From contig JACKBX010000003.1 in NCBI GenBank assembly GCA_020634375.1, forward strand, positions 496,001 to 560,000: DNA of 64,000 bases, read 5' to 3'. How positions within the stretch are numbered: position 1 is the stretch's first letter; every line of letters begins with the position of its first letter. Made by a program: the position numbers and the translations under genes. Below are positions 1 through 8,859 of the stretch, piece after piece. Below the pieces are notes generated by a model, which had not been told where the DNA came from, searched no databases, and saw only the letters and a list, made by a program, of their open reading frames with translations. This DNA is from Ardenticatenaceae bacterium (lineage in GTDB: Bacteria > Chloroflexota > Anaerolineae > Promineifilales > Promineifilaceae).

Positions 1-1
1 T

Positions 2-532
2 GTCACGGTAACAACGGACTGGGGGCCAATGGAAACAGTGCTGAAGGATGTGCATCTGCTGCCAATGAGCGCCAGCTATGAAACACTCGCTCGCTCGGAT
101 GAGTACGCAGCAATGACGACGGCGCTGCTGGAATTGGATGGATTGGTGAAGGCGCGGGGCGGGCGTTTTTTACTAGTGTTTGTGCCCAGCAAGGAGGATT
201 TATATTGGTCGCGGCTGTGGAATGATGTGGATGTAAATAATGTGTTGGAGCGTACGGTAACGGTAACATTGAGTGAGGGGGATCACGGCCGTCTGCAATG
301 GACACCCCAATACATCAGCTACGACGAAATGAATATCAACCATGACGCCCAATCTCGCTTGTTTGCTGATTTCACTGCCGCAAACAATATTGAATTTTTG
401 GACTTGACACCCGCGTTGTGGCAGAAAACAATTCAAGAAGGCGAATTTTATCATTACGCCGATCCGCATTGGAACCAGGCAGGCAATCAACTAGTGGCTG
501 ACCTGATTCAGGCCTATATGGCAGATAAATAG
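2..532 (+). CDS. SGNH/AlgX-AlgJ-like protein, 3' part
   Basis: The reading frame is open to the window edge, so this is the C-terminal part of a longer protein; the ATG at 29 is probably internal. The C-terminal segment HYADPHWNQAGNQLVAD holds the Asp-x-His pair followed by Asn/Gly typical of the last block of SGNH-type hydrolases and of AlgX/AlgJ-like proteins, which act with membrane O-acyltransferases on exported polysaccharide. The earlier stretch RFLLVFVPSKEDLYW fits the central strand of the same fold. It is followed closely by DUF5989-like, SxtJ-like and carbamoyltransferase genes, a grouping often seen downstream of an MBOAT acyltransferase, which would lie outside the window (inference). 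Substrate unknown. Confidence 0.7.
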   Translation, partial: VTVTTDWGPMETVLKDVHLLPMSASYETLARSDEYAAMTTALLELDGLVKARGGRFLLVFVPSKEDLYWSRLWNDVDVNNVLERTVTVTLSEGDHGRLQWTPQYISYDEMNINHDAQSRLFADFTAANNIEFLDLTPALWQKTIQEGEFYHYADPHWNQAGNQLVADLIQAYMADK

Positions 533-595
533 GGTAAGTATGCTAATGGCAAATAACTTGCCACTGGTATACTCACACACTCAAAGAGGTAAAGG

Positions 596-772
596 ATGTT
601 TAAGAAAACAATTTCTCGGTTAGGTGTATTAAAAGAGTTGTTTGGCTTTTTGGGCAAGCGCAAAATGTGGTGGCTGATTCCATTAATTGCCGTGCTGGTC
701 ATTTTTGGCTTGCTGCTGATTATAGCCTCCATCTCCCCAGCGCTGACACCGTTTGTATACACACTGTTTTAG
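596..772 (+). CDS. Small membrane protein, DUF5989-like
   Basis: A 58-residue protein starting at an ATG preceded by an AGAGGTAAAGG-type ribosome binding site. It has a basic amphipathic N-terminus, a KRKMWWLIP turn, one membrane helix (about residues 27-45) and ends PFVYTLF. This pattern (short Lys-rich head, WWLIP, one helix, FxYTLF end) matches the DUF5989 family, small proteins found beside SxtJ-like proteins and NodU-type carbamoyltransferases. Function is not established; association with the neighbouring carbamoyltransferase is likely from context. Confidence 0.7.
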   Translation: MFKKTISRLGVLKELFGFLGKRKMWWLIPLIAVLVIFGLLLIIASISPALTPFVYTLF

Positions 773-819
773 GAATAGAGATAGCGTTGGCTCTTTGGGA
801 ACTCATGGGATCATCAAGG

Positions 820-882
820 CGTGAAACGTAAAACGTGAAACGTGACCAGAGGTTCATCACGTTTCACGCTTCACGTTTCACG
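820..882. repeat. Heptad-repeat hairpin, CGTGAAA type
   Basis: Left arm 820-845 is built of CGTGAAA-like heptads and the right arm 857-882 is its near-perfect reverse complement (24 of 26 positions by eye), with an 11-base loop. The same family recurs at 34498, 44116 and 47845. It sits between the DUF5989-like and SxtJ-like genes. Confidence 0.85.
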
Positions 883-929
883 ACAAACCCTGCGAAATCC
901 CAAAGACCCATAGCGTTTAGGGAGGCAAC

Positions 930-1481
930 ATGATTCTGAGTGCAATTGGCGTTATTCTGTTGGCGTTGGTGGGATATTCGGCGGGCGTGGTGCTGGTGGC
1001 GCGTAACCGCGAGTTTTACCCATCTCTGCTGGACTTGTTGGTGATATTAACGTTGTGGATTGTGTCTTTTGTGGCACGGTCACAGATGGCAGCACATGGC
1101 TGGTCTGTATTGGCGGCATTGGCGTTGGGGGTGGTGGTTGGCTTGGTGCTGACGCTGGCCCGCTTTGCGGTGTCGGACGCGCCGCCGCCCATACCCAAGT
1201 CGGAACTGCCAGAACATGCAAGAGAAAGTGGAGGAACGGCCGTTCCCCTCACCCTATTCCGCCGCCTATGGCAAAGTTGGAGCCACTTTGGCGCACAGCT
1301 AGGCGCAGTGCAGGGACGGCTGCTCATGGGCTTCTTCTACTTCATCTTTGTCACCCCCTTCGCACTGGGCTACAAACTCGCCAGCGATCCGCTGCACATG
1401 AAACAGCGCCCCACCAGCACAACTTGGGAGCCAAAAGAAACACTTGATACCACCATCATCAAGGCACAAGAACAAGGGTAA
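930..1481 (+). CDS. SxtJ-like membrane protein
   Basis: A 183-residue protein with three N-terminal hydrophobic helices (about residues 3-25, 34-50, 57-80), a polar Pro-rich linker and a C-terminal part reading GRLLMGFFYFIFVTPFALG followed by a DPL...W motif. The C-terminal half fits the SxtJ family, small membrane proteins encoded with SxtI/NodU carbamoyltransferases; the N-terminal extension is longer than in a typical SxtJ protein. The start has a GGGAGG ribosome binding site. The stop lies 6 bases before the carbamoyltransferase start, so the two are probably co-transcribed and co-translated. A role as membrane anchor for the carbamoyltransferase is inference. Confidence 0.65.
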   Translation: MILSAIGVILLALVGYSAGVVLVARNREFYPSLLDLLVILTLWIVSFVARSQMAAHGWSVLAALALGVVVGLVLTLARFAVSDAPPPIPKSELPEHARESGGTAVPLTLFRRLWQSWSHFGAQLGAVQGRLLMGFFYFIFVTPFALGYKLASDPLHMKQRPTSTTWEPKETLDTTIIKAQEQG

Positions 1482-1487
1482 TCATAA

Positions 1488-3269
1488 ATGTATATTCTCG
1501 GCATCTCCTGTTTTTATCACGATTCAGCTGCGGCCCTATTGAAAGACGGCCTGGTGATTGCGGCGGCTGAGGAAGAACGCTTCAGCCGTCAAAAGCACGA
1601 CTCCGGCTACCCGCAGCACGCCATAAACTTTTGCCTGCAAACGGCCGGCATCAGCGCTGCCGATCTGGATTACGTCGTCTTTTACGAAAAGCCCATGCTC
1701 AAATTTGAGCGTATTTTCAAAACCAATCTCGCGGCCTTTCCACACTCCTGGCGTACCTTTGGCGAGGCAATGATTGCCTGGTTAGGCGATAAGCTGTGGG
1801 TGAAAGCACAAATTCAAGAAAAGGTGGGTGTGCCCGCTGACAAAATATTATTTGCCGATCACCATGCCTCCCACGCGGCCAGCGCCTTTTTTGCATCGCC
1901 TTTCAAGGAAGCGGCCGTTCTCACCATAGACGGCGTAGGTGAATGGACAACCACCGCCAAAGGGATTGCCACCGCCGATTGGGATGGCAGCGGTCAAAAC
2001 ACACTCGTCCTGTCCGAAGAGCAGCGATTCCCACACTCATTAGGGCTGCTCTATTCAGCCTTCACCGCCTATCTCGGTTTCCGCGTAAACAATGGCGAGT
2101 ACAAAGTGATGGGCATGTCCCCCTACGGCGAACCCAATCACATGGACAAGCTGGAAAAGATTTTCAAGCTGTATGACGACGGCAGTTTTTGGCTGGATAT
2201 GGATTATTTCAGCTTCCACTACTCGCACACCCGCACCTACAGCGATAAGTTCATTAAGCTTTTTGGCCCGCCCCGCGTGCACAGCGACAATTTTTACACA
2301 GCGAAAACCAACCCAGAGGTCAACCCTCATGATCCACAGGTGCAGCAAAATCAATATTATGCTGACATTGCCGCCAGCATTCAGCGGGTAACGGAGGAGG
2401 CCATCATCAAAATGCTGCGCAAACTGCACGAGGATACGGGCATGACGCGGGTCTGCATGGCAGGTGGTGTGGCGCTGAATAGTAAGGCGAACGGCCGTCT
2501 CCTCTCCGAAACCCCCTTCGACGAAATCTTCATCCAGCCCGCCGCCGGAGACAGCGGTGGCGCACTGGGGGCCGCGCTGTATGCCTACCACGTCCTGCTC
2601 GGCCAACCGCGCAAATTCGTGCAAGAACACAACTACTACGGTGCAGAATACAGCGACGCTGACATCGAAACGGCCATTGCCCAAAGCGGCTTCAAACACG
2701 AAGTTGAACGTGACGAAACCCGCCTGACCGAGCGCGTGGTAGACGACATCTTGCAAGGCAAAGTCATCGCCTGGTTCCAGGGCCGCTTCGAGTGGGGGCC
2801 GCGTGCCCTGGGCAGCCGCAGCATCATGGCCGACCCACGCCGCGCCGACATGAAAGACATCGTCAACACCAAAATCAAATTCCGTGAGCCATTCCGCCCC
2901 TTCGCACCCGTCATTGTCGAAGAAGCAGTAGACGATTATTTTGAGGGCATCCCCAGCCCAAACAGCTACTACCTGCCACGCTTCATGCTAACCGTACACC
3001 GCTTTAAGGAAGGTCCGGGGCAAGAGGTTCCGGCCGTCAACCACTTGGGCACGGGGAGACTGCAAACAGTGCGCCGCGAATGGAATCCGCGCTATTATGA
3101 CGTTGTACACCAGTTTGGGCAGGCAACGGGTACACCCATCCTGATTAACACCAGCTTTAATTTGCGCGGCGAACCCATTGTAAACACTCCCGCCAACGCA
3201 TTAAAAACTTTCGGCAACAGCGGATTAGACACACTGGTACTGGGCAATTACCTGGTGCGTAAAGAATAG
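1488..3269 (+). CDS. NodU/CmcH-family carbamoyltransferase
   Basis: A 593-residue O-carbamoyltransferase of the NodU/CmcH/TobZ/SxtI family. These enzymes use carbamoyl phosphate and ATP to make a carbamoyl-adenylate and transfer the carbamoyl group to a hydroxyl of a sugar or natural product. Visible motifs: the N-terminal GISCFYHDSAA, DHHASHAASAFF at residues 124-134 (metal-binding histidines of the Kae1-like domain), the nucleotide-binding MAGGVALNSKANG region, and the C-terminal domain beginning WFQGRFEWGPRALGSRSI. Full length for the family. It closes the module that begins before the window. The acceptor cannot be read from the sequence; exopolysaccharide or glycolipid is plausible given the SGNH/AlgX-like partner. 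The stop codon abuts a run of CTTGC-type repeats. Confidence 0.9.
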   Translation: MYILGISCFYHDSAAALLKDGLVIAAAEEERFSRQKHDSGYPQHAINFCLQTAGISAADLDYVVFYEKPMLKFERIFKTNLAAFPHSWRTFGEAMIAWLGDKLWVKAQIQEKVGVPADKILFADHHASHAASAFFASPFKEAAVLTIDGVGEWTTTAKGIATADWDGSGQNTLVLSEEQRFPHSLGLLYSAFTAYLGFRVNNGEYKVMGMSPYGEPNHMDKLEKIFKLYDDGSFWLDMDYFSFHYSHTRTYSDKFIKLFGPPRVHSDNFYTAKTNPEVNPHDPQVQQNQYYADIAASIQRVTEEAIIKMLRKLHEDTGMTRVCMAGGVALNSKANGRLLSETPFDEIFIQPAAGDSGGALGAALYAYHVLLGQPRKFVQEHNYYGAEYSDADIETAIAQSGFKHEVERDETRLTERVVDDILQGKVIAWFQGRFEWGPRALGSRSIMADPRRADMKDIVNTKIKFREPFRPFAPVIVEEAVDDYFEGIPSPNSYYLPRFMLTVHRFKEGPGQEVPAVNHLGTGRLQTVRREWNPRYYDVVHQFGQATGTPILINTSFNLRGEPIVNTPANALKTFGNSGLDTLVLGNYLVRKE

Positions 3270-3306
3270 TGGCAACTTGCCGCTTGCACACTTGTCACTT
3301 GCATCC
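3267..3306. repeat. Heptad/octad repeat, ACTTGC type
   Basis: Four to five degenerate copies of the word (C)ACTTGC(A) follow the carbamoyltransferase stop codon. The same word recurs at 18757-18826 and 59753-59811. Confidence 0.6.
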
Positions 3307-3352
3307 TTGGATTATGACCTTTGGCAGTATACATCTGCCAAAATCGGGAATA

Positions 3353-3412
3353 TTGCGCCGAAAGGTCTCCATGTTATAATGCCCCTTGCCATGAATTTGA
3401 CTTGGATATAAT
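3353..3412 (+). promoter_or_regulatory. Tandem sigma-70-type promoters of the LCP gene
   Basis: TTGCGC (3353-3358) is 16 bases from TATAAT (3375-3380). A second TATAAT at 3407-3412 stands 8 bases before the ATG at 3421. Transcription from the second would start at or next to the ATG and give a nearly leaderless message. Confidence 0.55.
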
Positions 3413-3420
3413 AGTTAAGT

Positions 3421-4851
3421 ATGACATCGAGTGAACCACGCCCGCGCCCCCGCAGCGGCGTTCGATTGCCTTTGTGGGCGTTGGGACTTATTGTTTTGGT
3501 GATTATTTCGTTCCTGGTGGGGAGTTCCGTCTGGCTTTATCGCACAGTTCGGGCCGAGGTTTCACGCTGGGAGATGACTGACCCAGAGTTTGGGAATGTG
3601 ACGGAACCGCAGCCAGAAACGGCCGTTACCCCCGGCGCACCCTCTATTTCCATCAGCGAAAATATCTCTCCCTTCCTCTCCGCAGAAGCCTTCAAACCCT
3701 GGGAAGGGGAAGAGCGCATCTCCATTTTGTTGCTAGGCGTAGACCGCCGCTGCGACGAAGAAGGCCCCACCCATTCTGACAGCCTCATGCTGCTGACAAT
3801 TGACCCGGTCAGTTTATCGGCGGCCGTTTTGTCAATACCCCGCGACCTGTGGGTAGAAATTCCTGGCTTTGGCGTAGACCGCATCAACCAGGCCTATTAC
3901 GACGGGCAGGTTTACGAGTATCCCGGCGGCGGGCAGGCATTGGCGCGGGAAACTGTCGCTGCCACGCTCGGCGTACCGGTAGATTATTACGTCGCCATTG
4001 ATTTCAACGCCTTTGTGGAAATTGTGAACTTGATTGACGGCATTGAAGTAGACGTGCCAGAAACCATTGACGATCCAGACTATCCAGATAACTGTTATGG
4101 TTATGATCCTTTCCATATTGAAGCAGGTGTCCATCAACTTGATGGGACGATGGCGCTGAAATATGCGCGTACTCGCGCCACGTTTCAGGGAGATGTGGAC
4201 CGCGCCGGGCGGCAGCAGCAAGTATTAATGGCTGTGCGCGACAAAGTGTTGAGCCTGAATATGCTGCCGCAGCTTCTCCGTGAAGCACCGCAAATCTGGC
4301 AAACGGTGCAAGCTAATGTGCGCACCAATTTATCACTGGATGAGATGGTACAATTGGCCCTGCTGGCGCAGGACATTCCACAAGAGAACATCCACATGGC
4401 GGTAATTGATTACAATTATGTAATTAACCAGACCACGCCAGACGACCGTCAAGTCCTCGTGCCCATCCGTGAAGAAATACGCAAGCTGCGCGATGAATTA
4501 TTTGCGCCGCCCCCTGTGCCTACGCCCGTCATCGCCAATTTACCAGACCTGATGCGTGAAGAAGGTGCGCGGGTGGCTGTGTACAATGGCACGGCCGTTT
4601 TCGGCCTAGCTGGAAACACACAAACATTTTTGCAGCGCTACGGCGTCAATGTCACCGAAATCGGCAATGCAGACGCGGCCACCTACCGCTCCACGCAAAT
4701 CATTGATTATGGTACGCACCCCAACACCACCTATTATCTGGTGCAGTTAATGGGCATCCCCCCCCTGAATGTTAGTAATGCCTCGTCTCCGCCAGGGGAA
4801 TTTGACGTTCTTATCATCATTGGCAGCGATTGGCAGGTGCCCGGCCAATGA
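3421..4851 (+). CDS. LytR-CpsA-Psr family ligase with LytR_C tail
   Basis: A 476-residue envelope protein. It has a short cytoplasmic head, one membrane helix (residues 17-40), an extracytoplasmic LCP domain (about 98-300) and a C-terminal LytR_C domain (about 375-470). LCP motifs are clear: ILLLGVDRR at 102-110, SDSLMLLTID, LSIPRDLWVEIPG with Arg141, DRINQAYY, and LKYARTR followed by DVDRAGRQQQ. LCP enzymes transfer undecaprenyl-linked glycopolymers onto peptidoglycan or other acceptors. No clear Shine-Dalgarno is seen, which fits the close -10 box. Its TGA overlaps the next ATG (ATGA), so the downstream lipoprotein is translationally coupled. Confidence 0.9.
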   Translation: MTSSEPRPRPRSGVRLPLWALGLIVLVIISFLVGSSVWLYRTVRAEVSRWEMTDPEFGNVTEPQPETAVTPGAPSISISENISPFLSAEAFKPWEGEERISILLLGVDRRCDEEGPTHSDSLMLLTIDPVSLSAAVLSIPRDLWVEIPGFGVDRINQAYYDGQVYEYPGGGQALARETVAATLGVPVDYYVAIDFNAFVEIVNLIDGIEVDVPETIDDPDYPDNCYGYDPFHIEAGVHQLDGTMALKYARTRATFQGDVDRAGRQQQVLMAVRDKVLSLNMLPQLLREAPQIWQTVQANVRTNLSLDEMVQLALLAQDIPQENIHMAVIDYNYVINQTTPDDRQVLVPIREEIRKLRDELFAPPPVPTPVIANLPDLMREEGARVAVYNGTAVFGLAGNTQTFLQRYGVNVTEIGNADAATYRSTQIIDYGTHPNTTYYLVQLMGIPPLNVSNASSPPGEFDVLIIIGSDWQVPGQ

Positions 4852-6950
4852 GTCGGACACGATGGTCGTGCCTCGTCCTTAGCTTTTTATTCTCAACTTC
4901 GGCGGTAGGGTGTCGGGGGGTAACGCCCGATGAAATTGCCACGCCAGCGGCAACATTGAGTGCAACACCATTAAGCGTGGAAACCATCACCCCCACCTTG
5001 ACTGCTGAACCTGCCCCTACCGACACTCCCATACCTGTCTCGCCAACGCCGGATGAAACGGCCGTCTGGCAAACTCTGGGTATGGGTGCAACCAGTCTGC
5101 AATTGGCCGTGCCGCCCAACTGGGTTGATTTATCCAACAGTCTGCCGCAGGAGGCGCTGACAACCCCGCTGGGGGTAACGGCCGTCTTCGCCGCAGACTC
5201 GGCGCGAACGGGAGCCAGCTTGCTGGCAAATAAACCCATTGGTGCCGGGGCCTTTGTGCTGGCGCTGGTAGCCAGCGCCGATGTGCCGCCAACCGTACCG
5301 GTTGCCGGGTTAGGGCTGGTGCTGGCGCAAATAGAAACGGCCGTCACGCCCCTCAGCGACATCACCACCTTTCAGACAGGAAACCTGAATGGTGCAGCGA
5401 TTGATGTACAGGGGATGCCGCTGCCCAACTTCCGTAATGCTGCCGCAAATTTACGCACTCGCATTGTCTATTTTCTTGCACCCGGCCTGCAACCAGGACA
5501 AACTGTCGAGATTTTGTTGATATTCAGCGCCGCGGCAGAACATTGGCCCGATTTTGCCGAGACGATTGCCCATATTGGCGAAACGGCCGTGCTGCCCAAT
5601 CCTCAAGCTAGTTTACGCATTCCCAATGGAACCGTCCGCTTCTTAAGCTATGGGCAAGGCACAACCCAGGCCTATGGTGCAGTTGATAACGACACACCCG
5701 ACATTTGGATGCTTTCTGTCAACACGCCGCAATACCTGACTTTAACCGCCGCCCCTGCCAGCAGCGACATGGACTTAACGCTTTCTTTGATCGACCCGAC
5801 AGGGCAAACCATGAGCCGCTTGAACAATGGGTACAGCGGAGATAGTGAAATGGCAACCGATATTCCCCTACCTGAGCCGGGTCTATATTTGTTGATGGTG
5901 AACGATTTTGCAAGGGGAGACGGCCGTTACACACTCAACATCAACCTCAGCAACACGCCCATGTTTGATGGCCGAGGGCACATCAACTTTGGCGAAGGGG
6001 TACAAAGCCAGCTTGCCGCCGATTCACAGCATATCTGGATATTTGAAGGGGCAGCGGGACAATACGCCAGCATCGTGCTGCAACCGGGCAGCGAGCAATT
6101 CGATGCCATTCTCAACCTGTACGGCCCCGATGGCACACGATTGGTCGCATTGGATGAAGGGTTCAGCGGTGACCCAGAAGTGGCCTCCGGCTTCCAACTA
6201 CCCGTCACGGGAGAGTACTCTATTTTGGTCAGCAGCTTTGCCAGCGCCGGAGGAATGTACACCCTCTCCCTGAGCAAAGGACACGACGAAACAGCCAACT
6301 TTTACGATGCGGGCGATTTAATGTACGGTCAAACCAAGCAAGAAACCTTCCGGCCCAATGAGGCACATGCCTGGTTTTTTCAGGGTAAGGCAGGTGAGGA
6401 AGTAGTCATTCGCGCCACCCCATTGACTGAAGCGCTGGATTTGGATGTGTGGTTGCTAGACCCCAATGTCGAGCGATTGGCGGCACAAGATTTGTTCATG
6501 GCTGGTGAAGCGGAAATTATCCAGCAAACGCTGTCGCTAAATGGTCAGTATCTCGTTTTGGTGCGCGAATTTTCGGGAAATGCGGGGGGGTATGAGATTG
6601 CGTTAGACCTTGTACCAACGGCCGTTCCCGTCTACATAGGCACATTGGAACAAGGCATCGTCGTGAATGATGCTCTGCCCGCCGAACAAACCAATTTCTG
6701 GCTGTTCAATGCCCAGGCTGATGACCAGGTGACCATCACCCTTTCCCCCAATGATGCCAATGGCGATTTGGTGCTGCTGCTGCAAGCACCCAACGGCGAT
6801 ACGCTGCTGCGCGTGGATGATGCCGCCGCCGGGGAAGCGGAAACCATTACGGCATTTCCGCTTAATGCCACCGGGCAGTGGCGCATTCTTGTGCAGGAAT
6901 TCTTGGGGGATGCAGCTAGCTACGCACTAACTGCAACGTGGAACCAGTAA
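4848..6950 (+). CDS. Lipoprotein with four PPC-like beta-sandwich repeats
   Basis: A 700-residue exported lipoprotein. I place the start at 4848 because it forms an ATGA overlap with the LCP gene; an upstream in-frame ATG at 4830 lies inside that gene. The signal peptide ends in a lipobox, TSAVGC, and is followed by a Thr/Pro-rich linker. Residues about 85-260 form an unrecognised beta-rich domain. The rest is four related repeats of about 105-110 residues with the pattern 'G..v......W.f.g.aG..v.i.......D..l.L..P.G..l...D.g.....s...f.lp..G.Y.i.v..f...G.Y.l', which is the bacterial pre-peptidase C-terminal (PPC) fold. Probably a surface binding protein; ligand unknown. The last two codons and the stop (Asn-Gln-TAA) belong to the CAGTAAT repeat that follows. 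Confidence 0.8.
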   Translation: MSRTRWSCLVLSFLFSTSAVGCRGVTPDEIATPAATLSATPLSVETITPTLTAEPAPTDTPIPVSPTPDETAVWQTLGMGATSLQLAVPPNWVDLSNSLPQEALTTPLGVTAVFAADSARTGASLLANKPIGAGAFVLALVASADVPPTVPVAGLGLVLAQIETAVTPLSDITTFQTGNLNGAAIDVQGMPLPNFRNAAANLRTRIVYFLAPGLQPGQTVEILLIFSAAAEHWPDFAETIAHIGETAVLPNPQASLRIPNGTVRFLSYGQGTTQAYGAVDNDTPDIWMLSVNTPQYLTLTAAPASSDMDLTLSLIDPTGQTMSRLNNGYSGDSEMATDIPLPEPGLYLLMVNDFARGDGRYTLNINLSNTPMFDGRGHINFGEGVQSQLAADSQHIWIFEGAAGQYASIVLQPGSEQFDAILNLYGPDGTRLVALDEGFSGDPEVASGFQLPVTGEYSILVSSFASAGGMYTLSLSKGHDETANFYDAGDLMYGQTKQETFRPNEAHAWFFQGKAGEEVVIRATPLTEALDLDVWLLDPNVERLAAQDLFMAGEAEIIQQTLSLNGQYLVLVREFSGNAGGYEIALDLVPTAVPVYIGTLEQGIVVNDALPAEQTNFWLFNAQADDQVTITLSPNDANGDLVLLLQAPNGDTLLRVDDAAAGEAETITAFPLNATGQWRILVQEFLGDAASYALTATWNQ

Positions 6951-6985
6951 TCAGTGACCAGTAATCAGTAATCAGTGACCAGTTT
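6944..6985. repeat. Heptad repeat, CAGTAAT/CAGTGAC type
   Basis: Six heptads (CCAGTAA, TCAGTGA, CCAGTAA, TCAGTAA, TCAGTGA, CCAGTTT) bridge two convergent genes. The first unit contains the lipoprotein's stop codon. The same family appears in the hem cluster at 48651, 49720, 52470 and inside the coding region at 57281. Confidence 0.85.
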
Positions 6986-7774
6986 AATGATTTTGCACAA
7001 AATCGAAGCGCACGAGGTTTTCGTTGCAGCTTGCATGGGAAGTGAAGTTGTACACTTGGGAAACGGCCGTGCCATTTACCGTCTCTAGCTGCACATTATA
7101 GTCTCGTACCACTGGCGAGTTGAACAAAAATTGCTCCCAACCAGATGGGCTGTAATCAGGAGCTGTCCCAACCGTTACCCGTTCATCGATACCACTGCCC
7201 CACACATGTACTTTGTAAGAGCCAGCCGTTACCGGGTTGCGGAACAAATCCAACACTTCCCCGCCAACACCCATCCATTGGCAGCCGGCATTATTAGCGA
7301 AATTTGCCAAATAATAGGGGCTAATGTCCGAGCGGGTAAAAATAAATTCGGAGCGGGTGGGGCTGGGGTGGGCGGCGGGCCGGGTGGCGTTTCTGTGGCG
7401 GTAGCGGTAGCCGTAGGGGTGGGCGTGCGCGTGGGAGTTTTGCTGGGCAAAATCGGCGTCACTGAAGGAGTAAGCGTTGGCCCTAATGTGGCAAAAGGTT
7501 CGTCTGTTGGGGGAATGCTTGTGCCGACTGGTGTCCAGGTGGGCTGCAATAAATTGGGGGTGGAAGTGGGTACGGCCGTTGGTATTGCCGCAATGGGAGC
7601 CAACGTGGGCAGCGCTGCCTCTTCGGGCGTGGGGGCAGCATCATCAGGGATAAACGCGGCCAACGGCGTGCTTGCCAACAAGTCTGGTGCAGCAACCAAG
7701 ATGAGGACAACTGCCAAACCCAGCACGGCTAATGTGATTAACATGGCGGTTAGGATATTTAGTAAGCGACCCAT
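6984..7774 (-). pseudogene. Membrane-anchored Thr/Pro-linker protein, frameshifted
   Basis: Two overlapping frames clearly make one protein. From 7774 the first frame gives an N-terminal membrane helix (about residues 7-33), a Pro/Thr-rich linker (TPTRTPTPTATATAT...) and then runs into a nonsense tail. The second frame continues with SEFIFTRSDISPYYLANF, then NAGCQWMGVGGEVLDLFRNPV, a beta-domain with paired cysteines, and stops at 6984. The switch needs a one-base slip somewhere in about 7344-7380, within C-rich sequence. Either the gene is broken or the assembly has an indel in this GC-rich tract. The distal domain looks intact, so a sequencing error or recent mutation is more likely than old decay. 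The 108-codon frame could otherwise start at a TTG at 7310, but that cuts the domain. Function of the domain is unknown. Confidence 0.7.
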
Positions 7775-7792
7775 TTTTCCACCTATCTTTCT

Positions 7793-8815
7793 TTAAGCAT
7801 CTGTATCAACAAAACGTGTGATGGCGGCTTGATCACGCTGAGTATTGAGCCAGGAATCAAATGCTTGAGTAAGCAGATTGTAGCGCATGGTGGCATCTAA
7901 CGGCCGTTGCGCATCCCGTTCAATCACCTGCACCAAATAAAAATTCTCACTGCCATCCGCTCCCGCCACTGTGATCACATCGCTGGTCTCCCCCGGCTGC
8001 AACATCATGGCTACTGCTTCAATTTCTGGAACAAGCAAGGCGCCCTGTGGGAAAAACCCCAGGTCACCACCTGATGGCGCAGTGGTTGTGTCCCGTGAAT
8101 ATTGCTGTGCCAGCACGCTAAAATCTGACCCGGCGCGAATTTGCGCCAGCAAGTTTGCGGCCAGAGCAGCATCATCTACTTGCAAGTAACGGGCATGTAC
8201 CTGTTCGACAGCTTGCGGAACATCGGCTGTTACTCTATCACGCATTTGTGCCGTCACCATTTCTGTCGCCAATGCTTGTCGGAATTCCTCTTCCGTCCAT
8301 TGGTTGGCTTCAAGCCAGGCCGTGTAATTGTTCTCGCCGCTGGCGGCAGCACGCAGTTCATCCAACTTTGCATCTACCATTTCCGGTGTGATAACCACGC
8401 CATCTTTGGCCGCCGCCTGGGTGATGAGGGCACGATCAATCAGGGCATCCAGCACAGTGGCACGGTAATTGCCGGTGGGGTCCTGGCCTAGTTCCAAATG
8501 GGCCTGTTCGTAACGAGCCAGCTCTTTTTCGTAGTCCGCCAGGTAAATCGGTTCATCGTTGACCAACGCGGCGAGAGGTTCTACGGTGGGAGTGGGCGGA
8601 ACGGCCGTTGCTGTGGCGGGCAAAGCAGTTGGGTCTGGGCTGGGAACAGTAACAGCGGGGGAAGAGTCGGAAACGGCCGTCGGCTGTGCCTCATTTGTTG
8701 TAACTGGGTTATCGTCCTTGCAAGCCGTCAATCCAACCAATATCAGGAACAGCAAAAATAAGGTGACAAACCAACGGGAGCGGTGTTGTAATGTAACTTT
8801 ATGTCTTGAAAACAT
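7793..8815 (-). CDS. SurA/PrsA-like lipoprotein peptidyl-prolyl isomerase
   Basis: A 340-residue secreted foldase. I choose the ATG at 8815 (MFSRHK) because a promoter lies just upstream and a lipoprotein signal follows, ending LTAC. After a Thr/Pro-rich linker comes a SurA_N-like helical domain (LVNDEPIYLADYEKEL... with ALIDRALITQAA) and then a parvulin (rotamase) domain with the motif YSRDTTTAPSGGDLGFF. Parvulins isomerise X-Pro bonds and help exported proteins fold. The protein is lipid-anchored to the outer face of the membrane. It shares orientation with the small membrane protein upstream, separated by 44 bases. Confidence 0.85.
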   Translation of the reverse strand: MFSRHKVTLQHRSRWFVTLFLLFLILVGLTACKDDNPVTTNEAQPTAVSDSSPAVTVPSPDPTALPATATAVPPTPTVEPLAALVNDEPIYLADYEKELARYEQAHLELGQDPTGNYRATVLDALIDRALITQAAAKDGVVITPEMVDAKLDELRAAASGENNYTAWLEANQWTEEEFRQALATEMVTAQMRDRVTADVPQAVEQVHARYLQVDDAALAANLLAQIRAGSDFSVLAQQYSRDTTTAPSGGDLGFFPQGALLVPEIEAVAMMLQPGETSDVITVAGADGSENFYLVQVIERDAQRPLDATMRYNLLTQAFDSWLNTQRDQAAITRFVDTDA

Positions 8816-8821
8816 AATCAA

Positions 8822-8849
8822 ATTATACGAGATCATGTCAACGTGACAA
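8822..8849 (-). promoter_or_regulatory. Promoter for a leaderless foldase message
   Basis: On the minus strand TTGTCA (8849-8844) is followed after 16 bases by TATAAT (8827-8822), then six bases and the ATG at 8815. The usual start site would be the A of the ATG, and no Shine-Dalgarno is present. Confidence 0.6.
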
Positions 8850-8859
8850 GACAGCGCCA

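Noticed and set aside
820..882. Possible insertion-sequence ends or CRISPR-like repeats
   Set aside because: The arms are degenerate heptads with no spacer regularity, no transposase and no target duplication. Copies elsewhere vary in word and length.
7131..7796. Plus-strand frame of 221 codons over the Thr/Pro-linker gene
   Set aside because: Val/Gly-rich shadow of the Thr/Pro repeats on the minus strand, with no domain features.
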